A DNA stretch of 64,000 bases from assembly GCF_002355635.1 (NCBI RefSeq), contig NZ_AP017558.1, positions 2,480,001-2,544,000 on the forward strand, written 5' to 3'. The translations under genes were made by a program, and so were the position numbers. The notes under the pieces are model-generated. The model saw only the letters and a program-made list of their open reading frames with translations, was not told the DNA's origin and did no database searches. Positions within the stretch are counted from its first letter, which is position 1. Each line of letters begins with the position of its first letter. Source of the stretch: Halopenitus persicus (GTDB taxonomy: Archaea; Halobacteriota; Halobacteria; Halobacteriales; Haloferacaceae). Of this stretch, positions 24,236 through 34,993 are shown piece by piece.

Positions 24236-24987
24236 GCCGCGTTCGTCGAGTCCGGGCGGAGGCCGTCGCGGCCGCCCGGTCGTTCCTGCGACGGCGGACG
24301 GCGGTGTTCTTCACCTTCTTCTTCCCTGTGATCCTCGTCGTGATCTTCGGGGCGCTCGTGCGCACGCAGCCGACCGGCGGCGGCCTGTTCGCCGAACCGG
24401 CCGGGTATTATCTGCCGGGGTACATCGGCGTCGTGGTCCTGTTCACGCCGCTGTCGCGCGTCGGCTCCGAGATCGCCCGCCATCGCGACGGGAACCGGTT
24501 CGAGAAGCTCGCGACGACGCCGCTGACTCGAGTCGAGTGGCTCCTCGCACACACGCTCGTCAACGTCGCGATCATCGGCCTGGCGAGCATCCTCGTCTTC
24601 GGGCTCGTGCTCCTCGTGACGGACGCGGCCGTACGGGTCACCGTGGCGCTCCCGGCGGTGGCGGCGTTCGTCGTGGTCGGAGTTGCGGCCTTCTGCGGCG
24701 TGGGCGCCGTCCTCGGATCCCTGGCCGACACGCAGGACGGCGTGATCGCCGCCAGCAACACGGTCGCGCTGCCGATCCTCTTTCTCTCGGAGACGTTCGT
24801 TCCGCCGTCGCTACTGCCCGAGTGGTTCCTCCCGGCGGTGGCGGCCTCGCCGCTGACCTACTTCGCGCGCGGCGTCCGGGCGATCACCTACGACGGCGGT
24901 CCGTGGGTCGGCGACCTGGCCGTGCTGTCCGCGATCGCGCTCCTCACGCTGGCGGTCGGGGCGCGCCTGCTCCCCCGCACCGACTGA
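24232..24987 (+). CDS. ABC-2 type permease
   Basis: The gene encodes 251 residues. Six membrane helices are visible (FFTFFFPVILVVIFGALV; a helix at GYIGVVVLFTPL; VNVAIIGLASILVFGLVLLV; VALPAVAAFVVVGVAAFCGVGAVLG; the NTVALPILFLSETFVPP segment; and a last one, LAVLSAIALLTLAVGARLL). The family signature LPILFLSETFVPPSLLPEW followed by SPLTYFARGVRAI is present. It partners the ATPase upstream, from which it is translated with a four-base overlap. It follows the standard DrrB-like layout. Confidence 0.9.
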   Translation: MSRVRRVRAEAVAAARSFLRRRTAVFFTFFFPVILVVIFGALVRTQPTGGGLFAEPAGYYLPGYIGVVVLFTPLSRVGSEIARHRDGNRFEKLATTPLTRVEWLLAHTLVNVAIIGLASILVFGLVLLVTDAAVRVTVALPAVAAFVVVGVAAFCGVGAVLGSLADTQDGVIAASNTVALPILFLSETFVPPSLLPEWFLPAVAASPLTYFARGVRAITYDGGPWVGDLAVLSAIALLTLAVGARLLPRTD

Positions 24988-25039
24988 CCGAACGGTCGCA
25001 GTGCGTGACCGGCGTGGCGGCCACATCCGGCGGTCGCGG

Positions 25040-26803
25040 TCAGCGGTTCGATTCCGGTTCCTCGTTCGACGTCGAACTCCCATCCCCGATCCAGCGGAAG
25101 CCGTCCTCGTCCGTCTCGGTCTCCGTATCGGACGTCGCATCGGCGGTCGCATCGGCGGTCGCATCGGACGTCGCATCGTCGCCCACGTCGGGTGCGTCGG
25201 GTGCGTGTTCGGCGGGGTCGGTTCCGTCAGTCCCGCTTTGGGTCGGTCCGGGTTCGGTCGGTCCGGGTTCGGTCGGGTCAGTCCCGTTCGGTTCCGTTCC
25301 CGCGGGCGAGGCGCCGCGGGCTCGGCGGTCCGACAGTGCCGACCGGAGCCGGACCGTCAGGTCCTCCCGGAGCCGGTCGGCGTCGGCTGCGTCGACGTCC
25401 AGCGCGGCGGCGTCGCGCCCGATGAACCCGCCGGACCCAGCCGTGTCGGCGACGACGGTGGCGATCCCCCATCGCCGCTGGAACAGCGTTCGGCGGTCGA
25501 GCACGGTCTGGATCCGGTAGTACGGGACGATCCGCGTCTCCCGCTTCCAGAACCCGACTCGGGTGAGGAGGTGGTCCTCGCCGAGCCAGTAGCCGCGGTG
25601 GGCCCACTTGTAGTGGGCGGCGATCGGCGCAAGGAGGATCAATCCCGCCGCTCCGTACCACGGGATCGGGGTGGTGAGGACGCGGTCGATGCCGAACGCG
25701 ACCGCGGTGAGGACGGCGACGATGGCCGCGTACCGGATCGCGTACCTGACGCGAACGCGGCCGGGCGGCCGACGAAACTCGGGCTCGCCGAACGTCTCGA
25801 TGTCGCGGGCCAGTTCCCGGACGCGGTCGGTCCGCGCGAGCGGGACCGCCGCCTGGCTGCCGTACGTGCCGCCCTGTCCGGGGGCGTAGCCCGCCGTCTC
25901 GATCGTCAACGTCGCGTAGCCGGCCAGCCGCTTGACCGGGTTGTCGCCGATCGTCAGGCTCTGGACCTTGTCCGTCGGGATCGATCCCGAGTACCGCTTG
26001 AACAGCCCGCGTTCGTATCGGAGGTCGTCACCCGACCGAGTCAGCCGGAACCCGTAGTAGTTGGTGATCGCCACGGCGGCGCCGATCAGCCAGGAGGCGA
26101 CGAGCAGCACCCCGACGGCGACCACCCCGGCGATCGTGACGACGAGCGCGGTCGTGGCCGGCAGGACTCCCGAGAGCGCGGGGACCGATCCGGAGCCGAC
26201 GAACGCCAGCAGCCCGATGAGCCGCGGATCGAACGAGAGCGCCCCGACGAGCGCGAGCTCGGTCGCCGAGAGGCTGAACAGCTCGGTCTCCTGGTCCACG
26301 GTCGGGGACTGGCTCCCCGGAACGTCGACGTCCGACCCATCGTCGGCGTCGAAACCGATCGCGCCCTCGTCTTCGCCCCGCGACGCCTTCCGCCGCCGGA
26401 TCTCGCGCTGGAGCTCCTCCGCCTGTTCGGCCGATACGTATCGGATCGAGCCCTCGGTCGAGGACCCGCCGGCGGTCTCGAGGTCGACGGCGGCGATGCC
26501 GAGGAGCCGCTGGAGAACGTTCCGGGAAACGTCGACGTTCTGGATCCGCCCGTACGGGATCTCCCGGTCACGGCGGGAGATCACTCCCGACCGGACGTCG
26601 AAGGTGTCGGCGGTGAACTCATATTCGAACCGCCGGTAGTAGGCGGCCTCGTACGCCAGCGCGGCGGCAGCGACCGCCACGCCGACGCCGAGCGCGACCA
26701 CGCTGTCGATCGTGCCCGACGTTCCGACGAAAAACAGCGCGACGAGGATCGTCGACGCCTTCCCGAGGGCCCGGTACGGCACCGATATCGGCGACAGTCT
26801 CAC
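25040..26803 (-). CDS. PH-domain membrane protein, YdbT-like (bPH2/DUF304 repeats)
   Basis: It has 587 residues from a GTG at 26803-26801 that overlaps the stop of the smaller partner (GTGA). It has paired membrane helices followed by bacterial PH-like beta domains: ISRRDREIPYGRIQNVDVSRNVLQRLLGI, a second with YERGLFKRYSGSIPTDKVQSLTI, and a third with TRVGFWKRETRIVPYYRIQTVLDRRTLFQRRWGIA. This matches Bacillus YdbT. The C-terminus is a long acidic, repetitive tail (ATSDATADATADATSD). In Bacillus, YdbS/YdbT protect against extracellular toxins of competitors. A membrane-surface role here is inference. Confidence 0.85.
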   Translation of the reverse strand: MRLSPISVPYRALGKASTILVALFFVGTSGTIDSVVALGVGVAVAAAALAYEAAYYRRFEYEFTADTFDVRSGVISRRDREIPYGRIQNVDVSRNVLQRLLGIAAVDLETAGGSSTEGSIRYVSAEQAEELQREIRRRKASRGEDEGAIGFDADDGSDVDVPGSQSPTVDQETELFSLSATELALVGALSFDPRLIGLLAFVGSGSVPALSGVLPATTALVVTIAGVVAVGVLLVASWLIGAAVAITNYYGFRLTRSGDDLRYERGLFKRYSGSIPTDKVQSLTIGDNPVKRLAGYATLTIETAGYAPGQGGTYGSQAAVPLARTDRVRELARDIETFGEPEFRRPPGRVRVRYAIRYAAIVAVLTAVAFGIDRVLTTPIPWYGAAGLILLAPIAAHYKWAHRGYWLGEDHLLTRVGFWKRETRIVPYYRIQTVLDRRTLFQRRWGIATVVADTAGSGGFIGRDAAALDVDAADADRLREDLTVRLRSALSDRRARGASPAGTEPNGTDPTEPGPTEPGPTQSGTDGTDPAEHAPDAPDVGDDATSDATADATADATSDTETETDEDGFRWIGDGSSTSNEEPESNR

Positions 26804-27312
26804 ACCGCATCCTCCCCGTCGGCACGGATGGCGAGCCGTTTGAGCGTCTCCCGGAGGTCGTCGGCGTCCTCGGGGGTCAATCCCGGGATCCGGACGTCGG
26901 CCCCGCGCGAGCCCGCAGTATAGACGACGCAGGAGGCCAGTCCGGTGGTCCGTTCGACGGGACCGCGTCGGGAGTCGACGTGCTGGATCCGGACGAGCGG
27001 CACGACCGTCCGGACGGTGGTGACGACCCCGCGGTCGAGATATAGCGCGTCCTCGCGGATGGCGTACGACCAGCGCCGGTATCGGACGATGGCGTACGGG
27101 ACCGCCAGCGCCAGCGTGAGGCCGCCGATCAGGGCCGGCAGCCACCGTGGCGTTTCGACGAACTGACCGATGGCAACGGTGAGGCCCGCAAGAAGAGCGG
27201 CGATCAGGACCGAACGGAGGACCCACACGATGCGGATACGGGGGTTGAGACGGCGCGTGGTCGACGCCGGATCCGGGGCCGGCGGCGATTCCCCCGGTGA
27301 ATCGATGTCCAT
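26800..27312 (-). CDS. PH-domain membrane protein, YdbS-like
   Basis: It has 170 residues from the ATG at 27312-27310. After a Pro-rich N-terminus come two membrane helices (VWVLRSVLIAALLAGLTVAIG and WLPALIGGLTLALAVPYAIV). One bPH2/DUF304 domain follows: DALYLDRGVVTTVRTVVPLVRIQHVDSRRGPVERTTGLA. It sits directly before, and overlaps, the YdbT-like gene. The pair is the common YdbS-YdbT module. Confidence 0.87.
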   Translation of the reverse strand: MDIDSPGESPPAPDPASTTRRLNPRIRIVWVLRSVLIAALLAGLTVAIGQFVETPRWLPALIGGLTLALAVPYAIVRYRRWSYAIREDALYLDRGVVTTVRTVVPLVRIQHVDSRRGPVERTTGLASCVVYTAGSRGADVRIPGLTPEDADDLRETLKRLAIRADGEDAV

Positions 27313-27507
27313 ACCCTCGGCTTGTCCCGCGTCCGGTATAAGTTTCGGGAGCGGATCGATGCGTCTTCCGGGAGCGGATCGATGCGTCGACCGGCGTTCC
27401 GTCGGTCCGGAGCGCGGCCGGGACGGGCCGCAGCACCCTAACTGGCAAAATATGTCACGACCGAACGCACCCGAAACTGACTTCGGGGATGCCGGTGAGG
27501 TCGACGC
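27313..27507. other. divergent gap between the PH-protein operon and gdh
   Basis: This 195-base gap holds a direct pair GGGAGCGGATCGATGCGTC (about 27347 and 27371) and an AT-rich block AACTGGCAAAATATGTCACG (27440-27459). The latter is far enough upstream of gdh to leave a 5' leader of roughly 30-40 bases. No gene is seen. Confidence 0.5.
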
Positions 27508-28797
<1,290 letters not shown>

Positions 28798-28814
28798 CCC
28801 ACGGACGCGGGAGA

Positions 28815-28826
28815 CGGTTATAACCG
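28815..28826. other. perfect 12-bp palindrome between convergent genes
   Basis: CGGTTATAACCG reads the same on both strands and lies 17 bases after the gdh stop, in the gap before the convergent EamA gene. It might be a protein site; a terminator stem without a loop is unlikely. Given its length it may be chance. Confidence 0.3.
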
Positions 28827-28905
28827 GCGGACGATTTCGAGACAGTCGCACCCGGCGGATCCGGTCGGCGCCCACCGACCGCGTGAGACCGTCGCCGAGA
28901 CGGCC

Positions 28906-29334
28906 TCACGCCGTCGAAACCAGGTAGACGCCGCCGATGGCGCAGACGATCCCGACGACCTTCCGGAGCGTCACCGACTCGCCGAGCACGAGGACGCCGA
29001 TCACCGAGCTGAACACGAGGAAGGTCGCGAAGATCGGCGTGACGACGCTGACGGGACCGAGCGCGAGCGCCCGGTAGTACGAGAGGATGCCGATCGCCAG
29101 GAAACAGCCCGCGCCGAGCACGTAGACGACCTTCGGGTTCCCGACGTGGCCAGTGAAGTCCTGGCCGCTGACGAGCACCACGGCGATCGCGGCCGCGACG
29201 AGGATGATGTTGGAGATCGCGGCGGCGACGTCGCTGGGGATCGCGTTCGACCCCGAGGTCGCAACCCGCATCAGGGGCGCAACGAGGGCGTAGGCGGCGA
29301 CGGCCAGCAGCGAATAGGGAACGTACGGTTGCAT
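28906..29334 (-). CDS. EamA-type transporter, single-domain
   Basis: It has 142 residues. It consists of one EamA unit of five helices (YSLLAVAAYALVAPLM, AISNIILVAAAIAVVLV, VVYVLGAGCFLAIGILSYY, VSVVTPIFATFLVFSSVIGVLVL, VVGIVCAIGGVYLVS) with the family end GESVTLRKVVGIVCAIGGVYLV. Full-length drug/metabolite transporters carry two such units, so this one presumably dimerises like EmrE. The substrate is unknown. Confidence 0.85.
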   Translation of the reverse strand: MQPYVPYSLLAVAAYALVAPLMRVATSGSNAIPSDVAAAISNIILVAAAIAVVLVSGQDFTGHVGNPKVVYVLGAGCFLAIGILSYYRALALGPVSVVTPIFATFLVFSSVIGVLVLGESVTLRKVVGIVCAIGGVYLVSTA

Positions 29335-29923
29335 GGCTTGCCTCGATCCTGCGTGGTGGTCGGCTTGTCGGTTCCGATCGCTGAACGTCTTTCCGGGACT
29401 CCCGCCGGATCTCGCCGCGGCGGTCCCCGTGGCCGCGGGGCAACACAGCGTGGTCCGACGCCGGGAACCGATGCACTGAATAGCTAAAATCCATAACTGA
29501 ACGCCATAACTGACGTATAAAAATAATATATTGAAATTGTATATGATCGGTCGGACTTTCGTTCGTCATCGAACGCCCGCTTGTGGGAACACTCGAAAGC
29601 CATTCCGGACTATCAAGCCGATACGTCCCCAGTTGGGAGCGTATAGCTCGTTCGATCCGGAAGGGATCCGTATTCGTTCTCCGAACGCGTATCTCGATGG
29701 AAAACGTGCGACTGAGTCGCCCTCGTGGCGGATGAATGACTTGGGACCGTCAACCGGCGTCTCGGTCGGATATTATATAATATATGCTACTTTTCCTTTG
29801 AAATGAAAATAATATGACTAGAGCCTCGGCGTGGCGGATGCGGGCTTCCGGAACACGTTCGGGATTGAACTTACAACGTCGAGATTGAAATTACAATATT
29901 AGGAGTGTAAATCACCACTCCGA
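29335..29923. other. gene-poor, partly AT-rich gap left of the catabolic block
   Basis: This stretch of 589 bases has no supported gene. AT-rich patches lie at about 29484-29550 and 29768-29915 (TATTATATAATATATGC, AATTACAATATTAGG), in contrast to the GC-rich surroundings. Two short frames between them (a 91-codon one from a TTG at 29531, and another with ARLWEHSKAIPDYQAD) do not look like haloarchaeal coding sequence. They may be remnants of a decayed gene. No terminal inverted repeats were recognised. Confidence 0.6.
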
Positions 29924-30688
29924 TCAGGAGTACTCGAGCTTCAGCTCGATCTCGTTGGTGACCGCCAACAGCAGGTCGGGATACTCGCTGCGAAACAGGT
30001 CCCCCTTGAACCGGTGTGCGGGACCGGCGATGCTGATCGCGCCGTACACCTCTCCATTCACGCCGGTGATCGCGGACGCGACCGCTCGCAGGCCGAGGGT
30101 CGACTCCTGCTCGTTGAACGCGTACCCGCGATCGCGGATCCCCTCGATCTCCTCGAGCAGCGTCTCGCGGTCGTCGATCGTGTGCGGCGTCACCTGCGGC
30201 AGTCCGTGTCGGTCCAGGACGTCCGCGACGAACTCGTCCGAGGAGGCAGCGAGGACGGCTTTGCCGGCAGCACTCGAGTGGATCGGTCCGCGCTTTCCGA
30301 TCGTCGCGTCGGTCTTGACCGCGTTCGTGCCCGCCTCGGTGTAGACGTACATCCGACGGCCGCCGTCCTCGACGATGAACTGCGAGCGCTCGTCGGTCTC
30401 GGCGGCGATCTGGTCGACCTTCTCCTTGGCCAGATCGAAGACCGGCTGGCGGGTCTGTGCGTGTCCGCCGAGGGTGAGAAACCGGATCCCGAGATGGTAG
30501 ACGTCACCCTCCCGGTCGAGGTACCCGAGGTCGTCGAGCGTCGCGACGTGCCGGTGTACCGTGCTCGAGGCCATGTCGAGGTGCTCGGAGAGCTCGTCGA
30601 TCCGGGCCCCGTCGAGCTCCTTGAGGGCGTGAACGATCGCGAACGTCTTCCGCGTCGTCTGGACGCCGTCCCCGTTCGTGTTCGTCAT
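29924..30688 (-). CDS. IclR-family transcriptional regulator
   Basis: The gene encodes 254 residues from the ATG at 30688-30686, with a TATA box (TTTATAAG on the minus strand, 30711-30718) 27 bases ahead. The N-terminal winged helix is QTTRKTFAIVHALKELDGARIDELSEHLDMASSTVHRHVATLDDLGYL. The effector domain has IGKRGPIHSSAAGKAVLA, GYAFNEQESTLGLRAVASAI and GEVYGAISIAGPAHR, as in KdgR/PcaR-type sensors. IclR proteins respond to small acids and control adjacent catabolic genes. The M29, PrpF and transporter genes that follow are the likely targets. Confidence 0.92.
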   Translation of the reverse strand: MTNTNGDGVQTTRKTFAIVHALKELDGARIDELSEHLDMASSTVHRHVATLDDLGYLDREGDVYHLGIRFLTLGGHAQTRQPVFDLAKEKVDQIAAETDERSQFIVEDGGRRMYVYTEAGTNAVKTDATIGKRGPIHSSAAGKAVLAASSDEFVADVLDRHGLPQVTPHTIDDRETLLEEIEGIRDRGYAFNEQESTLGLRAVASAITGVNGEVYGAISIAGPAHRFKGDLFRSEYPDLLLAVTNEIELKLEYS

Positions 30689-31125
30689 ATACGTCCGTAC
30701 CGTCCGTGTACTTATAAAGTCCCGCATCGTGGAACGAGACACTGCTACTCTTCCCCGCTGATATCGGTCCGGATCGGCCCGAAATCCGATCGAACCCCGA
30801 TCCGGAGGCTGCCCGTTACGTTATTCTATGTATATTCCGTATGTCTCGATGTTTCCATCGAGTGAGTATCAGTATTGATCACTCATATTCCCAATAGCAC
30901 CGTGTTTCGTTCAGTATCTTCGGGAAACGGATCGAGAGATCCAAAACTCCACTCATCCCGCATTCCGGGACGCCTGAACTGCGGGAACCGTCGTTCGCAG
31001 TCCGGTCCGGACGCACGGCTCGCGATCGGGTGTGGCGGGTAGGCGGTGATCGGTGGGAAGACGGCGGCGAAAAGACGGTGATCGCGATGGGATCGACCGT
31101 GACGGAAGAAAGCGATCGAGCCGAA
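30689..31125. other. intergenic region upstream of iclR with an imperfect inverted repeat
   Basis: There is no gene in these 437 bases. TATA-bearing promoter elements of the IclR gene lie at the left. An AT-rich section at 30820-30895 contains TGAGTATC (30863-30870) facing GATCACTCA (30877-30885), an imperfect inverted repeat with a six-base loop that could be an IclR-type operator. The rest, up to the stop of the M29-like gene, is GC-rich with nothing recognisable. Confidence 0.45.
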
Positions 31126-32100
31126 CTACTCCAGCAGTTCGGTCCGGAGTCGTCCGTCGTCGACGACGACGGTGTCGTCGAGTCGAACGGTCGGCGTCCT
31201 GATCACGCCGTCGAGGTGGATGTCGCTTTTGATGGATCCGCCGAGCGACTCGTTGTCGCCGACGGCGAAGTGGATCGTTCCCGCGCGTTTCTTGTCCTCC
31301 GCGAGGTTCCCGATGAGCTTCGCCTTCGGGTTCGTCCCGATCGCGAACTCGGCGAGGTTGCGGCCGTTCTCGTCGTTCGCCTCGAAGATCGCCTCGAGCT
31401 CCTCGGCGTCGGCACCGCCGTCGACGTCGACGACGAACCCGTCCTCGAGGGTCAACTCGATCGGCTCCTCGAGCTGGCCGATGTTGTCCATCGAGACGTC
31501 GATGACGATCGTCCCGTTGGCGGTCCCCTCCTTGGGGTGGGTCGGCGCCTCGCCCGGCGGGAGGGTCGCGAAGCCGTACTCCTCGTGGAAGTAGCCGTCC
31601 AGCGAGAACGACTGGCAGCCCTCGATGCTGAACTCCACGTCGGTACCCTCGTCGCTCGTGACGTGTGCGTGGTCGGCCTCGGTGATGATGTCGGCCAGCG
31701 CCTCCGTGCGGCGCCGGAGGGTCTCGAAGTCGACGGTCATCGCTCCCTCGACCATCATGTCCTCGGTGACGCTCCGGAGGACCCCGATCCGGGTTCCGGC
31801 CTCGGCGGCCCGCAGCCGCGCTCGCGTGTGCGTGATCGCGTGTGTGGTGCAGGTGAAGGCGACGTCGGCCGTCTCCATCGCGTCCGCGACGGTGTCGAGC
31901 GGCTCGTTGCCGTGGCTCTCGAGCAGCGGCATCACCGCGGTCACGACCTCGGCGTCGATCGCGTTCGCCGCCGTGGCGATGCTGCGGGCGACCTCGACCT
32001 TCCGCGGGTCGGCGATCACGAGAACCTCCTCGCCCTCCCGTACGTTCAGACAGTCCTCGACGATACCGCGTGCTGCACTGGCCATTTCCAAGTCTAACAT
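31126..32100 (-). CDS. M29-fold metalloenzyme (aminopeptidase T-like), with all metal ligands
   Basis: It has 324 residues from the ATG at 32100-32098, with TATATT about 38 bases upstream. The segment GTDVEFSIEGCQSF and the metal-site segments LPPGEAPTHP (E184), NLAEFAIGTNP (E251), GTIHFAVGDN (H277) and SDIHLDGVI (H295, D297) match family M29 aminopeptidases, which use two metal ions. The same fold includes the ring-cleaving dioxygenase NicX. It lies directly downstream of the PrpF-TcuA pair on the same strand. Cleavage of an amide or peptide bond in a catabolic intermediate is one option; the substrate is unknown. Confidence 0.8.
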   Translation of the reverse strand: MLDLEMASAARGIVEDCLNVREGEEVLVIADPRKVEVARSIATAANAIDAEVVTAVMPLLESHGNEPLDTVADAMETADVAFTCTTHAITHTRARLRAAEAGTRIGVLRSVTEDMMVEGAMTVDFETLRRRTEALADIITEADHAHVTSDEGTDVEFSIEGCQSFSLDGYFHEEYGFATLPPGEAPTHPKEGTANGTIVIDVSMDNIGQLEEPIELTLEDGFVVDVDGGADAEELEAIFEANDENGRNLAEFAIGTNPKAKLIGNLAEDKKRAGTIHFAVGDNESLGGSIKSDIHLDGVIRTPTVRLDDTVVVDDGRLRTELLE

Positions 32101-32210
32101 AGGTGACCTACTCACGCATTGCCGGCGACGGAAATATACTTTGGCTTCGTGATCGCGCACGTTCTCGAAGAACCGGTGGCGACCGCCGCCGGGTTCGGGG
32201 CGGGACGCCC

Positions 32211-32298
32211 CTCCAGCGTGTCGTCGCCGTGCCGTCCGCTACTTCAGCGTGTCCGTCGTGCCGTCCGCTATTCCAGCGTGTAGTAGCCCGTGCCGTCC
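32211..32298 (-). repeat. three degenerate copies of the PrpF gene 3' end
   Basis: On the plus strand CTCCAGCGTGTCGTCG... (32211-32241), CTTCAGCGTGTCC... (32242-32270) and TTCCAGCGTGTAGTAG... (32271-32298) are tandem versions of the same 28-31 base unit, each containing GTGCCGTCC. The third copy is the genuine coding end of the PrpF gene. Its stop (CTA on the plus strand, 32268-32270) sits at the junction, and the same CTA ends the first copy (32239-32241). Confidence 0.8.
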
Positions 32299-33404
32299 AT
32301 CAGGCGGCGCTGGGTTCGATACACCGTCACCGCGTCGACGGTTCCGGCGTCGGCGTCGACGTCCGCCCTGGCGGACATCGTCCCCTTCGGGTGCCCGAGC
32401 GTGACGGTGTCGCCGTCGAGGTCCGCGACCTCGTTCGGGATCGTCCCCGGCAGCAGCGCCGCGGCCGAGGTACAGGAGACGCCGGTCACGGCGTACACCG
32501 GGTGCAGCTTCCCCATGCTCATATACCGAGCGAGAAGGTTGACGTCCGACGCCGCGACCGTCTCGCCGGTCGCGGTCTCGTAGTCGGCCGGCGGCGCGAC
32601 CCACACGATCTTCGGGTAGCCCGGCGACTCGACCGACGCCCGTTCGGGGTCGTCGACCAGGCCGAGCTCCGCACAGACCGTTCCGCGGATGCGCTCGAGG
32701 CGCTCGAGGAGCGCCTCGTCCGTATCGACGTCCTCCTGTCCCTCCGTGGCGGTGAGCCCGAGGTCGGCGGCGCGGACGAACGCGATGGGCGTCGTGACGT
32801 CGATCACGCTCATCTCGATCGGGTCGTCCTCACCCTCGACGTCGAGCTCGATGGTCGGGCCGCCGAGCGGGAACAGTTCGTCGGTGACCGCGCCCGCGGG
32901 GTCGCGGAAGGTCGTGTCGTTCTTCGCGCCCGTCCCCGGGACGCCGTGGACCTTGAAGTCGCCCTTCGTCGCGGCGGCGCCGTCGGCAAGCGGCACGTGC
33001 TGGTCGATGTGGGTCTCAGTGTTCGTGTTGAACAGCGAGAGGTCGACCGCATCGGCGTCCGCGTCGACCTCGACGAGGCCCTCGTCGACCGCGAACGCGC
33101 CGATCGCGCAGGTGAGGTTCCCGCAGTTGCCGCCGTAGTCGATCACCGGTTCGTCGACGGCGACCTGGCCGAAGGTGTACTCCACGTCGACGTCGGGCTC
33201 GTCGCTCGCCCCGACGAGCATCAGCTTCGACGTCGTCGAGGTGGCGCCGCCGAGCCCGTCGATCTGGCGGTCGTCCGGGCTGCCGAACAGCGAGAGGATC
33301 GCCTCGTCCCGGTTCTCGTCGGGCACCTCGTCCTCGCGGATGAACACGCCCTTGCTCGTGCCGCCGCGGACGATGGCGCACTCGAGGGACTGCTGGTCGC
33401 TCAT
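32268..33404 (-). CDS. PrpF-family isomerase/tautomerase
   Basis: The gene encodes 378 residues. It is a two-domain diaminopimelate-epimerase fold: [20 protein letters not shown] at the N-terminus (GGTSKG is the PrpF signature), [18 protein letters not shown], and [21 protein letters not shown] with the catalytic-type Cys. [25 protein letters not shown] closes the second site. Members isomerise aconitate-like acids: 2-methylaconitate (PrpF), 4-oxalomesaconate (GalD), trans-aconitate. The start codon overlaps the stop of the TcuA-like gene (ATGA), so the two are translated together and probably act on consecutive intermediates. Confidence 0.9.
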   Translation of the reverse strand: MSDQQSLECAIVRGGTSKGVFIREDEVPDENRDEAILSLFGSPDDRQIDGLGGATSTTSKLMLVGASDEPDVDVEYTFGQVAVDEPVIDYGGNCGNLTCAIGAFAVDEGLVEVDADADAVDLSLFNTNTETHIDQHVPLADGAAATKGDFKVHGVPGTGAKNDTTFRDPAGAVTDELFPLGGPTIELDVEGEDDPIEMSVIDVTTPIAFVRAADLGLTATEGQEDVDTDEALLERLERIRGTVCAELGLVDDPERASVESPGYPKIVWVAPPADYETATGETVAASDVNLLARYMSMGKLHPVYAVTGVSCTSAAALLPGTIPNEVADLDGDTVTLGHPKGTMSARADVDADAGTVDAVTVYRTQRRLMDGTGYYTLE

Positions 33405-34816
33405 TCGCTCTCCCCTGCGACCAGCTCGTCGGCTTCCTCGGCGGCGATCTTCCCGTAGACGGCCGCGTTCGACAGGCCGGTGCCGCCCGGGTAGTTGTCG
33501 AAGAACAGGCCGCCGGTGGTGTTGCCGGCCACGTACAGCGAGTCGATCGGACGACCGACCGAATCGAGCGCGCGCGCCTGCGTGTCCATCTTGACGCCGC
33601 CGAAGCCGAACGTGATCCCGCCGGTGACCGCGTAGCCGTAGAACGGCGGCTCGTCGATCGGGAGCGCCCAGTTGCTCTTCTCGAGCTCGAGACCCTCGGT
33701 CGCGTTGCCGTCCAGCTCGTCGGGGTCGAACTCGTCGGGGTCACAGGCCTCGTTGAATCGTTCGATCGTCTCGGCACCGTCCGCCGGGGAGTCACAGCCG
33801 AGCTCCGCGAGAACCTCCTCGACGCTGTCGCCGACGACCGGGTCCGAGGGGCCGGTGGCGCGCATGTGCTCCTTCAGCGGCTCGTCGATGACGATGAACG
33901 CCTCGTGGCCGGGCTCCTCGAAGATGATGCGGCCGAGCTTCGCGTAGGTGTGTGCGCGGGCGTCCTCGCCCTCGTCGAAGAAGCGCTCGCCGTCGTTGTT
34001 GATGAGCACGCCGAACTGGTAGCCGTCGACGCGGTTGGCGCCGCCCTCGAAGGCGGGCGAGCCGCGGTCGATCAGGGCCATGTGCGCGCCGCCCCACTGG
34101 CCGGTCCCGTCGGCACCGGCGTCGATGAGCATCTCGATGCCCTCGCCGGTGTTGTACCGGCTGCCGCGGACCGTCATCGCGTCGTAGTCGGAGCCGTAAT
34201 ACTTGGTCCGCTTCTCCTCGCTCGACTCGTAGCCGCCGGCGCCGACGATCACCGCGTCGGCGTGGAACTCGGTGACGCCGTCGTCCGTTCGAGCCTTGAT
34301 CCCGGCCGCGGCGCCGTCGTCGTCGACGATCAGCTCGCGGGCCTCGGTGCGGTAGTGGAACTCCGCGCCGTCGTCCTCGGCGGCCGCCACGAGGTCGGCG
34401 ACGAGCTCCTCGCCGTCGAAGAAGGTGCGGGCGACGGTGTAGCCGACGTTGAGCGGCTCCATGTCCCAGGAGACGCCGCGTTCGGTCAGCCACTCGATCG
34501 TCCGGCCGGCGTTGTCGACGAGCGTCCGGGCGATGTCGTCGTCGGCACGCCCGTTCGTCTGCTTCATGATGTCGTCGAAGAAGTCGTCGGCGCTGTAGTC
34601 GGGCACCGCGAACTCGTAGCCGAACCGCTCCAGGTCCGCGTCGGTCGAGGGGACGCGGAACGACTCGCTGAACCGGGTGTGGCCCCCGCGATGTTCCTTC
34701 GGTGCCTTCTCGAGAACCGCCACGTCGTGACCAAGTTCGGCGGCTCGGTTGGCGGCGGACAGTCCGGCGATCCCGCATCCCACGACGACGACGTCGTAGT
34801 TACGTTGTACACTCAT
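33401..34816 (-). CDS. FAD-dependent dehydrogenase of the tricarballylate dehydrogenase/fumarate reductase family (TcuA-like)
   Basis: The gene encodes 471 residues. FAD binding is by [31 protein letters not shown] (10-40) and the late [36 protein letters not shown]. After the first motif, [16 protein letters not shown] resembles TcuA (RGGNSxHT) rather than quinone-linked fumarate reductases. No heme site, signal peptide or membrane helix is seen, so it is cytoplasmic. TcuA oxidises tricarballylate to cis-aconitate. Here a related di/tricarboxylate is probable, given the PrpF partner and the Tct transporter. An electron-acceptor partner (TcuB) is not present nearby. Confidence 0.85.
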   Translation of the reverse strand: MSVQRNYDVVVVGCGIAGLSAANRAAELGHDVAVLEKAPKEHRGGHTRFSESFRVPSTDADLERFGYEFAVPDYSADDFFDDIMKQTNGRADDDIARTLVDNAGRTIEWLTERGVSWDMEPLNVGYTVARTFFDGEELVADLVAAAEDDGAEFHYRTEARELIVDDDGAAAGIKARTDDGVTEFHADAVIVGAGGYESSEEKRTKYYGSDYDAMTVRGSRYNTGEGIEMLIDAGADGTGQWGGAHMALIDRGSPAFEGGANRVDGYQFGVLINNDGERFFDEGEDARAHTYAKLGRIIFEEPGHEAFIVIDEPLKEHMRATGPSDPVVGDSVEEVLAELGCDSPADGAETIERFNEACDPDEFDPDELDGNATEGLELEKSNWALPIDEPPFYGYAVTGGITFGFGGVKMDTQARALDSVGRPIDSLYVAGNTTGGLFFDNYPGGTGLSNAAVYGKIAAEEADELVAGESE

Positions 34817-34993
34817 AGCTCTAGGTTAGCCCAACCGATAGATTGTAATAGGTGTTTCGTCAGCGGGACGAGATGGTCCGTTCCCGGCACGTCATCGGGA
34901 CAGCAGATCCCCATCGATCGTCGGGTGCCGTCATGGCGCAGATTTGGGCCGTCAGAAACCTATTTACGTGCCTCATTGAAAGGGAAGACCACG
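34817..34993. promoter_or_regulatory. divergent promoter region of the tcuA-like operon and the second M29-like gene
   Basis: This 177-base gap separates the minus-strand tcuA-prpF-M29 operon from the plus-strand M29-transporter genes. AATCTATCGG with TTGTAATAGG lies near 34833-34852 for the left operon, and CCTATTTACGTG (about 34968) about 25 bases before the ATG at 34994 for the right. It is a likely control point for both arms, for example by the IclR protein. No clean palindrome was identified. Confidence 0.5.

Noticed and set aside
25040-25070. GGTTCGATTCC resembling a tRNA T-loop
   Set aside because: No cloverleaf arms around it; it is the coding end of the PH-domain protein.
25001-26923. 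640-codon plus-strand frame opposite the PH-domain genes
   Set aside because: Arg/Asp/Gly-rich antisense frame produced by high GC; the minus strand encodes clear membrane helices and PH domains.
29531-29806. 91-codon ORF in the AT-rich gap
   Set aside because: TTG start, composition unlike neighbouring genes, no motif; kept only as a possible remnant in the gap description.
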